Source: an uncultured Bacillota bacterium (GTDB lineage Bacteria > Bacillota_I > Bacilli_A > RF39 > UBA660). From it: DNA of 64,000 nucleotides. Shown in pieces: positions 36,298-45,623 of this stretch. A model generated the notes under the pieces. That model was given only the letters and a program-made list of their open reading frames with translations. It did not search any database and was not told the origin of the DNA. The position numbers and the translations under genes are program-made. Location: positions 1 through 64,000 of the forward strand of contig CAMVNN010000001.1 of the NCBI GenBank assembly GCA_947168865.1, written 5' to 3'. Position 1 is the stretch's first letter; every line of letters starts with the position of its first letter.

Positions 36298-36941
36298 TGA
36301 TATCTAAAAGAATCAAGGAATTAGCTAGTCTTGTTCCCGAGAAAAAGAGATTAATAGATGTAGGCTGTGATCATGCTTTACTTGATATATATTTGGCTAA
36401 TACTTATAAAAACATGTCTTTCTTGGCAACAGATATAAGTAAAAATGCTATTGAAGGAGCAATTAAAAATATAAATGAAAATAATCTTGAATCAAGAATT
36501 AAAACGATGGTTACAGATGGATTAAATAATATTTCTTTGAATGAAGATGATGTAATAGTGATAAGTGGTATGGGAACAAATACTATTATCAAGATTATTT
36601 CACCATATTTAGGGAAAATAAATGATGTTATAGTTCAAGCAAATCGTGATCTTGAATTACTACGCGAATTTATGCTCAAAAATGGATTTAAAATTAAGAA
36701 TGAACGAGTAATTTTTGATGATAGATATTATGTTTTCATCTATTTTGAAAAAGGATATTTTGAATTTGAAGAAACAGATATTTGGTTAGGACCTATTATA
36801 AAAGAAAGTAATAATATCGATTATTTCAAATTCTTACTTAAAAAATACCAAAAAGTATTATCTGAAATACCCGATAGTAAGAAAAAAATGATGATAAAAA
36901 AAAGAGCTGATTATTTGCAGACTCTTATCCAAAAAAAGTAG
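36297..36941 (+). CDS. trmK: tRNA (adenine(22)-N1)-methyltransferase TrmK
   Basis: This SAM-dependent enzyme methylates A22 in the tRNA D-loop region. The 214 residues have the Rossmann motif RLIDVGCDHALLDIYL, 'ATDISKNAIEGA', VISGMGTNTI and a C-terminal helical coiled region. It matches the TrmK/YqfN family, which also follows sigA in Bacillus. The start overlaps the rpoD stop by one base, so translation is coupled. It converges on yqfQ with a 17-nt overlap. Confidence 0.92.
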   Translation: MISKRIKELASLVPEKKRLIDVGCDHALLDIYLANTYKNMSFLATDISKNAIEGAIKNINENNLESRIKTMVTDGLNNISLNEDDVIVISGMGTNTIIKIISPYLGKINDVIVQANRDLELLREFMLKNGFKIKNERVIFDDRYYVFIYFEKGYFEFEETDIWLGPIIKESNNIDYFKFLLKKYQKVLSEIPDSKKKMMIKKRADYLQTLIQKK

Positions 36942-37230
36942 GACCTTCATTATACTTACTTGATACCACTTCGTTAGGAGTGGTTTTTTTGTTTGGTTTT
37001 TTTTCATCATCGCGGCTCAATTCACTCATAAGTTTAAACATTGTTTTGGCATTATTCACCATTGGTTTTGCTTGTTTTATAATAGGAATTATTTGATTTA
37101 CCGTATTTAAAGTGCGCTCAGTGCCATTTATAATTGAAGCTAAGTTAAAATTCTTGAATAAATTACTTATTAGACCATTTTTAGGAGTTAAAGACTGATA
37201 TGGAAAATAGTAAGGATTGTAAAAATTCAT
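36925..37230 (-). CDS. yqfQ: YqfQ/VrrA-like protein
   Basis: This is a 101-residue protein with a Pro/Tyr/Phe-rich N-terminus (NFYNPYYFPYQS), a central helical segment (TERTLNTVNQIIPIIKQAKPMVNNAKTM) and a polar Lys-rich tail. This pattern and its place next to trmK fit YqfQ (VrrA), a poorly understood Bacilli protein. The ribosome binding site is AAAGGAAG. Its 3' coding region carries, in antisense, the probable terminator of trmK. Confidence 0.65.
   Translation of the reverse strand: MNFYNPYYFPYQSLTPKNGLISNLFKNFNLASIINGTERTLNTVNQIIPIIKQAKPMVNNAKTMFKLMSELSRDDEKKPNKKTTPNEVVSSKYNEGPTFFG
36964..36990 (+). terminator. trmK terminator embedded antisense in yqfQ
   Basis: The stem ACCACT / AGTGGT is followed by seven T on the plus strand. 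It falls inside the yqfQ coding sequence (codons for NKKTTPNEVV). Confidence 0.75.
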
Positions 37231-37277
37231 GACTCATACTTCCTTTCATAATAATATATGAAAATTGCTTAAAAAAG

Positions 37278-37306
37278 TTTTCAAAAAAAATCTTTTATGT
37301 TATAAT
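37278..37306 (+). promoter_or_regulatory. Promoter of the pilC-pilD operon
   Basis: TTTTCA (37278-37283) lies 17 nt before TATAAT (37301-37306), with an extended TGT upstream of the -10. The leader carries GGGGAGGAT before ATG 37347. Confidence 0.6.
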
Positions 37307-37346
37307 TAACTTAGTCTAGAAGAATATAAAGGGGAGGATAAGCTTT

Positions 37347-39356
37347 ATGAAGATTTTCAAGTTTATCGGCAAATTATTTAGATGGTATTTTCTAGGTATT
37401 GGATATATATGTTATGCACTATTTTTAATAATAAAATATGTGTTTTTCTATATAGGTTTTTTACTATCGGCAATTTTCTATTTCTTATTCTCTGTTTTAA
37501 CTCTTAAACATATAAGAAATTTTAAAAATGGTAAAGGAAAAATTCCTAGTCCTAAAGAATTAGTTGACAATATGAGTGATATTGAAATCACTGATACTGC
37601 AAATCAAGAGTTAAATGTTCCAATTGAAGATGTCAACAATTATGCGAAAGTTCCTGATCAAGCCATTCAGCCTAATGCTGTTATTGAAGATGTTTCGGTT
37701 GCAGCTAATAATACTATTGATGCTTCTAATCCTAATGAGGACTTGCCTTATGAAACAGAACTAAGTGTTAAAAATGCTAATTTTAAAGCGGAAGCATTTG
37801 ATCCAAACAATCAAGGGAATTTAGGTTATCATGTTTTTGTTGAAAATAATAACATTTCAGAACATAAAAATGAAGATTTGCTTTCGGTACCTAATAAAGA
37901 TAAGCAAATTATTAAAGAAGCTAAAGTTTCAAAAACTGCTAAGTCTGAAGAAAAAGTATTTAAAGAAATTGATGAAAAACAATCTTTTCGTGATCGTTTG
38001 GCCATTGCTTTTCCAACTTTATTTGAAGCTTCTGATGAACGTAAAAGACAACGTGAAGAAGCTAAACAGAATGAGGAGATGTATGAAGAAGGAGAACCAG
38101 TTGTCGTTCAAAATGATGAAGAAAACAATCTTGGACCGAAGACTGTTTACGAATATACTGCTCGTGATAGAAATGGAAAATTTGTTAAAAATTATTATGA
38201 AGCATATTCTTTGGTTGAAGTTCAATCATACTTACTAAGTGAAGGATATGATATCTATAAAATAAGAACTAATCAGACAATCAACTTGTTTCATCGTACG
38301 GCATCAGCTAAAAAGAAGATGAAAACAAGTGATATGGTATTCTTTTTAACTCAATTGTCGACATATTTAAAAGCTGGCATTACTTTGACTGAATCAGTTG
38401 AGATTTTGTCTAGGCAGTTTAAAAATATCAGTTATCAAAAGACATTTAAAGGAATTGCAAATAATTTAAAATCTGGAGATAATTTCAGTGAAGCTTTAGC
38501 TAAAACCGATGGTGTTTTTCCAAAACTATTAGTAAATATGGTTAAAACATCTGAATTAACTGGAGATTTACCTGAAACATTAGATGATATGGCAGAATAC
38601 TATACACAGATGGATCAAACAAAAAAGCAAATGAAATCAGCACTTACTTATCCAACATTAGTACTTATTCTTGCTATTGCTGTAATTGCATTTGTTTTGA
38701 TTTATGTAATTCCAAAGTTCACATCAATTTATCAATCTATGGATGCTGCAACGATACCTAAAATAACATTAGTAATAATCGCAGCCAGTGACTTTATTAA
38801 AGCAAGTTATTATTATATTATTCTTGCATTCATTGTAATTTTGCTAGTTATTAGATACTTATATTCAAATATAACAGCTGCTCGTGCATTTATGCAGCGA
38901 ATTGGAATGAAAATACCAGTTTTAAAAGATGTAATCATCTATAATGAAGTGACTAATTTTACTAAGACTTTCTCTTCATTATTAAAACATGGTGTGTATA
39001 TTACAGATACTATGAATATTTTAATGCAAGTAACTAATAATGAAATTTATAGAAGATTAATTGCAAATTGTATTAAACACCTACGTAAAGGTGAAAATAT
39101 CTCAGTTGCCTTTAAAGGCCATTGGGCATTTCCAGTTCCAGCTTATGAAATGATAGTAACTGGAGAAAGAACTGGTAAATTAGCTGAAATGCTCGAGAAG
39201 GTTTCAGAATATTATCAAGATTTACATTCAAACATCGTAAATCGTATGAAAGTAATTATTGAACCACTTTTAATCATTTTACTTACAGGTATTGTTGGTG
39301 TAATTATTTTAGCTGTAATCGTGCCGATGTTTGGTATTTATTCATCACTAGGTTAG
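37347..39356 (+). CDS. pilC: Type II secretion/type IV pilus inner-membrane platform protein (PilC/ComGB), extended N-terminus
   Basis: This is the polytopic platform protein that couples the pilus ATPase to pilin assembly. The 669 residues include two T2SSF domains: KTSDMVFFLTQLSTYLKAGITL...SELTGDLPETL (about 330-450), then TNFTKTFSSLLKHGVYITDTM...VTGERTGKLAEML (about 530-650). The N-terminal 270 residues are unusual: two membrane helices (about 10-50) and a long acidic, low-complexity linker. A small domain at about 270-310 (YTARDRNGKFVKNYYEA) is typical of GspF/PilC. It is in an operon with the prepilin peptidase, 16 nt downstream. Confidence 0.88.
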   Translation: MKIFKFIGKLFRWYFLGIGYICYALFLIIKYVFFYIGFLLSAIFYFLFSVLTLKHIRNFKNGKGKIPSPKELVDNMSDIEITDTANQELNVPIEDVNNYAKVPDQAIQPNAVIEDVSVAANNTIDASNPNEDLPYETELSVKNANFKAEAFDPNNQGNLGYHVFVENNNISEHKNEDLLSVPNKDKQIIKEAKVSKTAKSEEKVFKEIDEKQSFRDRLAIAFPTLFEASDERKRQREEAKQNEEMYEEGEPVVVQNDEENNLGPKTVYEYTARDRNGKFVKNYYEAYSLVEVQSYLLSEGYDIYKIRTNQTINLFHRTASAKKKMKTSDMVFFLTQLSTYLKAGITLTESVEILSRQFKNISYQKTFKGIANNLKSGDNFSEALAKTDGVFPKLLVNMVKTSELTGDLPETLDDMAEYYTQMDQTKKQMKSALTYPTLVLILAIAVIAFVLIYVIPKFTSIYQSMDAATIPKITLVIIAASDFIKASYYYIILAFIVILLVIRYLYSNITAARAFMQRIGMKIPVLKDVIIYNEVTNFTKTFSSLLKHGVYITDTMNILMQVTNNEIYRRLIANCIKHLRKGENISVAFKGHWAFPVPAYEMIVTGERTGKLAEMLEKVSEYYQDLHSNIVNRMKVIIEPLLIILLTGIVGVIILAVIVPMFGIYSSLG

Positions 39357-39372
39357 TTAGGGGGACATTAAA

Positions 39373-40137
39373 ATGCAAATATTTATTTATGTTTTAATAT
39401 TTGTATTTGGACTTGTGCTAGGATCATTTTATAATGTAGTAGGCTATCGACTACCAAGAAAAGAATCGATTGTCTTTCCAGCATCACATTGTCCTAGTTG
39501 TAAACATAAACTTAAGATACTGGATTTAATTCCAGTTTTCTCTTATTTATTTTTAGGTGGGAAATGCCGCTATTGTAAAAAAAAGATTTCAATTATTTAT
39601 CCAATAATTGAGCTTTTGACAGCTTCTTTGTTTACCTTATCATATTATCTATATGGAGAAACTATCGAATTTTTAATCGCGATAACATTTTCTTCCGTTG
39701 CAATTATTACAATTGCGTCAGATATAAGATATATGATCATTGATGATGTAGTCTTAGTAATTGGTGGAATTATAATTCTAATTCTTGGCTATTTTCAAGG
39801 TGGTTTGGAAGAACTAAAAGACATGGGAATAAATGCTATAGTTAGTTTTGTAATTATTTTAATAATTAAAATAGCTGCTGACTATTCATTCAAAAAAGAA
39901 GCAATGGGTGGTGGAGATGTTAAGCTAATGACTTTTATTGGGGCTCTTGTTACATATAAGATGTCAATAGTTGCACTTTGCTTATCTGCTTTTATTGCTT
40001 TTCCATATGCAATTTATGTTTATTTTAGCAAAGATGAACACTTATTACCACTTGGACCATTTTTGTGCATATCTGGTTTGATAATATTCTTTTTGGGTCT
40101 TAGTTTTGAAGACTTGATGATGATAATGGCAAAGTGA
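39373..40137 (+). CDS. pilD: Prepilin peptidase (A24, PilD/ComC)
   Basis: This membrane aspartyl protease cleaves and may N-methylate prepilins. The 254 residues have the N-terminal domain with two CxxC pairs (CPSCKHK...CRYCKK), the motif GSFYNVVGYRLP, and two catalytic Asp sites, SDIRYMIIDD and GGGDVKL (GxGD). The ribosome binding site is GGGGGAC. Substrates in this window are the three proteins with GF/GL-xxxE N-termini at 43325, 43884 and 52129. Confidence 0.95.
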   Translation: MQIFIYVLIFVFGLVLGSFYNVVGYRLPRKESIVFPASHCPSCKHKLKILDLIPVFSYLFLGGKCRYCKKKISIIYPIIELLTASLFTLSYYLYGETIEFLIAITFSSVAIITIASDIRYMIIDDVVLVIGGIIILILGYFQGGLEELKDMGINAIVSFVIILIIKIAADYSFKKEAMGGGDVKLMTFIGALVTYKMSIVALCLSAFIAFPYAIYVYFSKDEHLLPLGPFLCISGLIIFFLGLSFEDLMMIMAK

Positions 40138-40205
40138 GATACTTGTGGAATTAGATTTTGCTACTGAGAGTATAAGATACTATTTAAAAAAACGAGGTGA
40201 ATCAA

Positions 40206-41852
40206 ATGAAAGATAAGGTTGATGAAACATTGATATGGGTAAAAGAACATGTCATAGTTTTACTTATTGTAGCTATTTTAATAGTTATTGCCTTATTTTT
40301 TTTGATTGAGCCAAAAGAAAAAGTAAAATTTGAATTATATGGTAGTAGCGAAATAAACATTTATTTGGGTGAACAATACTATGAATATGGTTATTATTTG
40401 AGTAGTAATGATTATGTTGTAAAAGTTATATCAGATCTTGATACCAATAAAATAGGAACTTACATGATTAAGTATCGATTGCTAACTAAAGAAGGTAAAT
40501 TTAAGTTAGAACATGTGAGAAAAGTAAATGTTATTGAAGACACTTTAAAAAATGTGACATTGACTTTAAATGGTGATAGAACAGAATATGTTTTAGTAAA
40601 TAATGTTTATAAAGATAGTGGTGCTAAAGCTACTTATAATGGAAATGATATAACTTCAAGTATAGTCGTTTCTAATAATGTTGATTATAATACAATTGGA
40701 AATTATGAAGTAAAATATTCAATTAAAATTGATAATCGCGAAAAGACAATAAGTAGGATGGTAAAAGTATTTGATATAATCTTTGAAAGTGAAGTTGATT
40801 ATCAAAATAAAATAATTGATGTTAATGTCGTTAGTTATGACTTTGATCATGTTTTATTACCAGATAAATCTCAAAAGACAGAAGAATATTTTACATATAA
40901 TTATAATAAAAGTGGTTCTCATGTTTTTACAGTTTATACTAAAAAAGGATATAGTAAAAATTATGAAGTAAAAGTTTTAGATAAAGAAAAGCCTAGTGGA
41001 ACATGTAAAGCTAAGACAAATGATAATAAAACCGAGGTTACTATAACTGCAACTGATGAAGGTGGCATAAATAGATATACCTATAATAATCTTACATTCC
41101 AAAATAATGAATTTACAATAAATGAAAAACTATCAACATTTATGATTAGAATTTATGACAATAGTGATAATTTTATTGATGTTGAATGTAAGACAAGAAG
41201 ATTATTTGAGAACAACACTACTCCAATTACAGTTCCTACCAAGAACATTCCTTGTGATGCTGATCTTTCAAAATATGAAAAAGAACTTGCAGATTTAGTT
41301 CAAGAATATGGACCAAAGAGTAGGGATGCTGTTGCTGCCTCAGCCGAATATTTAGTAAAATATTTTCCATATAGAGTACCATATTTCTGGGGAGGAAAAT
41401 ATAAAAAAGTAGGACTTAATACTAAATGGGGATGCTGGAGGGAAGGTTTTCCAAAGACAGATGGTACTTATGTTTGTACTGAGCAAAGAGGAACGAGCTG
41501 CCTTAATGGCTTAGATTGTACTGGATATACTGCATGGGCTTATGTTAATGCTGGATTTGATTCAAGTATTGTAAGTTATAGTGGACAATCTACAGGAATG
41601 TGGGGCAATTTTAATGCCAAGAAACATACTTATTCTTTCTCTAATAAAGAAAAAGTTGCATTAATTAAACCTGGTGATATTGTTCATAGACCTGGTCATG
41701 TTGGAATTGTATTAGGTATTGATGATACAACAATTAAAATAGCAAATATGACTGATGGAATAAAAATGGTTTATATGAAAAGAACAGGTGGTTCTTTTGA
41801 AGATTTTGTTTTAATGGATGATTTCTTCGAAATGTATGGAAACAAGTATTAG
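40206..41852 (+). CDS. Membrane-anchored Ig-like protein with NlpC/P60 peptidase head (second copy)
   Basis: The 548 residues have a TM helix (about 15-33), two DUF5011-like Ig domains, the shared two-part module with a Cys pair (about 190-335) and a C-terminal NlpC/P60 domain. Catalytic residues are GLDCTGYTAW (C438) and RPGHVGIV (H498). Probable substrate: peptidoglycan peptides. I chose ATG 40206 after GAGGTGA; the upstream GTG 40197 is inside that site. Lying between pilD and pilB, it may open the wall for a pilus; that is inference from position. It shares its plan with the protein at 11878. Confidence 0.8.
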   Translation: MKDKVDETLIWVKEHVIVLLIVAILIVIALFFLIEPKEKVKFELYGSSEINIYLGEQYYEYGYYLSSNDYVVKVISDLDTNKIGTYMIKYRLLTKEGKFKLEHVRKVNVIEDTLKNVTLTLNGDRTEYVLVNNVYKDSGAKATYNGNDITSSIVVSNNVDYNTIGNYEVKYSIKIDNREKTISRMVKVFDIIFESEVDYQNKIIDVNVVSYDFDHVLLPDKSQKTEEYFTYNYNKSGSHVFTVYTKKGYSKNYEVKVLDKEKPSGTCKAKTNDNKTEVTITATDEGGINRYTYNNLTFQNNEFTINEKLSTFMIRIYDNSDNFIDVECKTRRLFENNTTPITVPTKNIPCDADLSKYEKELADLVQEYGPKSRDAVAASAEYLVKYFPYRVPYFWGGKYKKVGLNTKWGCWREGFPKTDGTYVCTEQRGTSCLNGLDCTGYTAWAYVNAGFDSSIVSYSGQSTGMWGNFNAKKHTYSFSNKEKVALIKPGDIVHRPGHVGIVLGIDDTTIKIANMTDGIKMVYMKRTGGSFEDFVLMDDFFEMYGNKY

Positions 41853-41872
41853 AAATGATACTTGTTTTTTTG
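41843..41872 (+). terminator. Terminator of the NlpC/P60 gene
   Basis: The stem ACAAGTAT / ATACTTGT includes the stop codon at its edge and is followed by seven T. Confidence 0.85.
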
Positions 41873-41877
41873 CAAGA

Positions 41878-41906
41878 AAAAAAGCAAATCTAATTTGCTT
41901 TTAAAA
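41878..41906 (-). terminator. Terminator of pilB
   Basis: On the minus strand a 7-bp stem (AGCAAAT / ATTTGCT) is followed by seven T. It abuts the pilB stop. Confidence 0.8.
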
Positions 41907-43232
41907 TTCTAATGTTTCGAACTCAAAATTATCATTTATTGGTTCTGGTTTAACATCTTCTAAAATAGGAGGATCAGTTTTGTATTCTGTAGGTTCAGAA
42001 TTCAATTCTTGAGTTCGTTCCTCGCTGATTAAGTCCTCCATTTGAGCATCATCAACTTCAATTAAACGCATTACTTCTTCTAAAGAAGTTAGTCCTTGTT
42101 CTACTTTTAATAAACCATCTTGAAACATTGTAATTACATTTCCTTGATCATATACCAATTTTCTTAATTCTTCTTTTGGCATTGAGTTATTAATTGCATC
42201 TCTGATTGTTTCGTTGATTAAAAGGACTTCTTGAATTGCAATACGTCCTAGGTAACCGTGATTACATTTGTCGCATCCTTCAGATATGAATATTTCATTC
42301 ATGTCACGTCCAAGATACTTTTTAAATATATCCTTCTCATAAGGTTTTGTCTCTCTTTTTTTTCTACAATGTGGACAAAGTCGACGAGCAAGACGCTGAG
42401 AAATAATTCCTGATAAAGCTGAAGCAAGTAAATATCTTTCAACATCCATATCAAGTAAACGCTCAATAGTCGTAAGTGAGTTATTTGTGTGTATTGTAGA
42501 AAGTACCAAGTGTCCAGTTATAGATGCACGAACAGCAATTTTTGCAGTTTCGGAGTCACGAATTTCTCCAATCATTATAATATCTGGGTCTTGACGTAAG
42601 ATAGAACGAAGTGTATTAGCAAATGTAAGACCAATTTCACTATTAACTTGAACTTGATTGACACCTGGTAAATCCATTTCAATTGGGTCTTCAACAGTTA
42701 TCAAATTAACTTCTTCACGATTAATTCTTTGAAGAATTGAATAAACGGTAGTAGATTTACCAGTACCAGTAGCACCTGTTACTAATATAATACCATTTGG
42801 TTTATTAATCATTTCTAAAACTTTTTCGTAGTTTTGCTTATTAAAATCCAAGTGTTCAATACCATTCATATTGGATTTGTAATCCATAATACGAATAACG
42901 ACTTTTTCTCCTAAGTTGGTAGGTAAGCTTGAAACACGCATATCTAATTCAGCTGTTTCAATTGTAATTTTTATTGCACCATCTTGTGGAAGTCTTGTTT
43001 CAGTAATGTTCATACCACTTAAGATTTTAATACGAGTTATTAAATTTTGTTTATATTCATTAGGTACAGTTGCATAATCCATTAAAGTACCATCAATACG
43101 AATCCTGATTTTTACGAAATTATCCAGTGGATCAAAATGGATATCACTAGCTTTTCGTAGAGAGGCATCGTATAAAATATCGTTAACAATTTCTACAATC
43201 GGCGTATCCGCAAAATTATACTTTCGTAACAT
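41901..43232 (-). CDS. pilB: Type IV pilus / type II secretion assembly ATPase (PilB/GspE/ComGA)
   Basis: This hexameric ATPase powers pilus extension. The 443 residues have an N2-type domain (DIHFDPLDN...RIRIDGTL), Walker A GATGTGKST (about 155), Asp and His boxes (VEDPIE; STIHTNNS), Walker B IMIGEIRDSETA and a zinc-binding tetracysteine (CPHC...CDKC). The acidic C-terminal tail of about 60 residues is unusual. It lacks the N1 domain of full-length PilB. It is encoded divergently from the pilin-like genes, with a 92-bp regulatory gap holding a palindrome. Confidence 0.94.
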   Translation of the reverse strand: MLRKYNFADTPIVEIVNDILYDASLRKASDIHFDPLDNFVKIRIRIDGTLMDYATVPNEYKQNLITRIKILSGMNITETRLPQDGAIKITIETAELDMRVSSLPTNLGEKVVIRIMDYKSNMNGIEHLDFNKQNYEKVLEMINKPNGIILVTGATGTGKSTTVYSILQRINREEVNLITVEDPIEMDLPGVNQVQVNSEIGLTFANTLRSILRQDPDIIMIGEIRDSETAKIAVRASITGHLVLSTIHTNNSLTTIERLLDMDVERYLLASALSGIISQRLARRLCPHCRKKRETKPYEKDIFKKYLGRDMNEIFISEGCDKCNHGYLGRIAIQEVLLINETIRDAINNSMPKEELRKLVYDQGNVITMFQDGLLKVEQGLTSLEEVMRLIEVDDAQMEDLISEERTQELNSEPTEYKTDPPILEDVKPEPINDNFEFETLEF

Positions 43233-43250
43233 TTTTATCCCTCTTTATTC

Positions 43251-43265
43251 ATTACCACTGGTAAT
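43251..43265. promoter_or_regulatory. 15-bp palindrome (operator candidate) between pilB and pilin genes
   Basis: ATTACCA-C-TGGTAAT has perfect 7-bp arms. It lies between the two divergent start codons, next to the -10 boxes, so a dimeric regulator could control both directions. Confidence 0.5.
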
Positions 43266-43277
43266 TATTCTAAAAGT

Positions 43278-43292
43278 ATTATATAATATAAT
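43278..43292. promoter_or_regulatory. Divergent -10 boxes of pilB and the pilin operon
   Basis: Plus-strand TATAAT is at 43282-43287 and 43287-43292. Minus-strand TATAAT reads from 43283 to 43278. They serve ATG 43325 and ATG 43232 respectively. Confidence 0.5.
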
Positions 43293-43324
43293 TGTTCAAA
43301 ATTCAATAATAAAGGGGAATGTTT

Positions 43325-43894
43325 ATGAAAAAAAACGGATTCATGGTAGTTGAATGTATTATTGCATCTGTTGTTGTTTTAACCGTTATAATTCTTTTGT
43401 ATACACAGGTTAAAGCAGTTTCACGAAGTTATAACAAAAGCTATAATTATGACAATGTTACTAGTCTTTATGCACTATCAAATTTTCGAACATTTTTACT
43501 TAATGATGATAACTATGATAAGCTATTAACAGCTTATTTTAACAATAAATCAACTAATGATAGTGAATGTGGCAAGTATTACGTTTTTGTCTCATGTAGT
43601 ACTTTCAGTGGACCTAGTATCAACTATTGTGACACTATCTTAGATACAATTGGAATCACTACAACTAATGCAAGACCACGTCAAATAATATTTACAAGTT
43701 CAAACATCAATGATTTAAAATCATGTAATCTTAAAGATGATTCTGGTCATTTAAGAAGTACATTTGTTGATTACATATTATCTTTAAATTCAACAGAAGA
43801 AAAAGACAAGTATATGTTGATTGCTGAATTTGATGATAATACTTTAGCATCTTTAAATGTTTATAAAGCAAGTGAGGTGCAAAATGAAGGTTAA
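43325..43894 (+). CDS. Type IV pilin-like protein (minor pseudopilin)
   Basis: The 189 residues start MKKNGFMVVECIIASVVVL, a class III prepilin signal with cleavage before Phe and Glu at +5, followed by a hydrophobic helix. The rest is a globular domain with several Cys (ECGKYYVFVSC, YCDT, SCNL) that may form disulfides. I chose ATG 43325 for its spacing from AAAGGGGA; ATG 43319 is two codons upstream. It is probably cleaved by the A24 peptidase at 39373 and incorporated by PilB/PilC. Its 3' end overlaps the next gene by 11 nt. Confidence 0.82.
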   Translation: MKKNGFMVVECIIASVVVLTVIILLYTQVKAVSRSYNKSYNYDNVTSLYALSNFRTFLLNDDNYDKLLTAYFNNKSTNDSECGKYYVFVSCSTFSGPSINYCDTILDTIGITTTNARPRQIIFTSSNINDLKSCNLKDDSGHLRSTFVDYILSLNSTEEKDKYMLIAEFDDNTLASLNVYKASEVQNEG

Positions 43895-45623
43895 TAATAA
43901 GGGACTATCTGTAGTCGAATTAATTGTTTCATTTGTTCTTTGTATATTAGTTTTTGTATTCATTATTCAAGTTGTTTCATCAGTTGAAGAACTTTATATT
44001 AATTTAGGTGTTAAAACTGAACTTTTAAATAAACAATCACTTATAAGTGAACAAATAAATAATAAATTTTTAGATAAAAAAACAATTTTAATTAAAAATT
44101 GTGGAGATGATTGTTTGACATTTTTTTATAAAGATAATACATCTGAAAAAATGCAAATTGATAAAGCCAATAACAATTTCATATTTGGGGATGATGTTTA
44201 TAATTTCAACGGACTTGGTTTTGTTGAAAGCTTAGGAGCATCACTTAATAATGATTATACATATAATCAAGGAATACTAACAATAAATTTAAATATTAAA
44301 AATTCTATTTTTGATAATGGAAAATACTTAATAAAAGCCTTTTATCAATTTAGTAATAATGAAACAGTTTATAGTCCTTCTACAAGTAATAAAGCTGAAA
44401 TATTCTTGCTTGGACCTGCTGTAAGTTATAAGTTTTCAAATGATTTATTTATTGAACCAGGGTGGATAGTATATTATCCAGATGGTAGAGTAGTAATTAA
44501 TAGTTCAGATGTTCAACCAAGTGCACTTGATTTTGATTCTGATGGAAATGGATTTATTCGTTATCATGGAATTAATGACGCCGCTGGAGTTGAAAAAACA
44601 CGTACGATTAAGACATATGAAACAGCCTTCAATCGTATAAAAAACTTACATAGCAATTCACCATCCGAAGGATTATATGAGTATAATGGAACAGGACGAA
44701 TTGTCTATAAAGGTGAAGACCCTCATAATTATTTGGCCATTGGCAGTAGAATTTTTAGAATTATTTCGCTTGATAATCAATCTAATTATGATGTAAATGA
44801 AAATGGTGAGATCGTCAAAATTGATGATGTTAGTGGTAAAGATGATAGATTTTTACTTAAAGTAGTAAGTAATGATTATCTTCAAGATGAAAATGGTTTA
44901 GAAGAATTACCATTTAGTTCAGCAGAGAATATTAATGTATTGGATGGATCAGCAGTTTGGTCAAAAAAAATATGCGATGGTAATAATTGCAGATTTGAAA
45001 AGCAATACGTTAATTCTGTTGCGAACGATTATTACTTGCCGGCATTACTTAATACAGGAGCTGGAAGATTACAAATTACAAATGGAGTATTTAATATAGG
45101 AACAGTTCCATGGGAAACTTATAAATATGGATTAAGTTTAAGTTTTAACAATTTAACTTATGAACGAAGATATGAAGCATATGATATTTACACCGATGAA
45201 GGTGCAGATCGTGAACTTTGGGATCAAAGTATTGATCGCGGTAAATGGAGAGGTGACTGCCTAAGTAATACATGTGGGCCTAATGCAGGTATTTTATCTG
45301 CAACTGATGTATTATTCTCAAGTGCTGATCCAGGATGCTATGAAACGATTATTATTACTAATAGTGATGGTATTAGTTGTGTACATAAAAATTGGCTTTG
45401 GCCAGAAAAGAAAAAAGAAGAAGAAGCTTTATTCTATAGATTAATGACAAGAGTAACATATGAAAATACTTGGACATTAACAAATGATAACTATTTCAGC
45501 CAGGCCGATATAACTGTACAATTAAAAACAAGACCAACATTATATCTTGATGCAAGTTTATATATAACAGGTAACGGAACAATTGAAAATCCATATGTTC
45601 TATATACTATTGAGCATCATTAA
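43884..45623 (+). CDS. Large pilin-like protein with C-terminal globular domain
   Basis: The 579 residues begin MKVNNKGLSVVELIVSFVL, a prepilin signal with Gly-Leu and Glu+5. A helical and beta region to about 190 is followed by a large, Trp/Tyr-rich C-terminal domain with several Cys pairs (ICDGNNC, CLSNTCG, CYETI...SCVHKNW) ending in a 'GNGTIENPYVL' motif. Such size suggests a pilus-tip or adhesive minor pilin. I chose ATG 43884, preceded by GTGAGGTG. The 3' end overlaps the convergent ylbJ by 24 nt. The tip-adhesin role is inference. Confidence 0.75.
   Translation: MKVNNKGLSVVELIVSFVLCILVFVFIIQVVSSVEELYINLGVKTELLNKQSLISEQINNKFLDKKTILIKNCGDDCLTFFYKDNTSEKMQIDKANNNFIFGDDVYNFNGLGFVESLGASLNNDYTYNQGILTINLNIKNSIFDNGKYLIKAFYQFSNNETVYSPSTSNKAEIFLLGPAVSYKFSNDLFIEPGWIVYYPDGRVVINSSDVQPSALDFDSDGNGFIRYHGINDAAGVEKTRTIKTYETAFNRIKNLHSNSPSEGLYEYNGTGRIVYKGEDPHNYLAIGSRIFRIISLDNQSNYDVNENGEIVKIDDVSGKDDRFLLKVVSNDYLQDENGLEELPFSSAENINVLDGSAVWSKKICDGNNCRFEKQYVNSVANDYYLPALLNTGAGRLQITNGVFNIGTVPWETYKYGLSLSFNNLTYERRYEAYDIYTDEGADRELWDQSIDRGKWRGDCLSNTCGPNAGILSATDVLFSSADPGCYETIIITNSDGISCVHKNWLWPEKKKEEEALFYRLMTRVTYENTWTLTNDNYFSQADITVQLKTRPTLYLDASLYITGNGTIENPYVLYTIEHH

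Noticed and set aside
37831..38238. 135-codon plus-strand frame inside pilC
   Set aside because: It is an alternate frame of the A-rich acidic linker. The Lys/Leu/Met-rich translation looks like a shadow.
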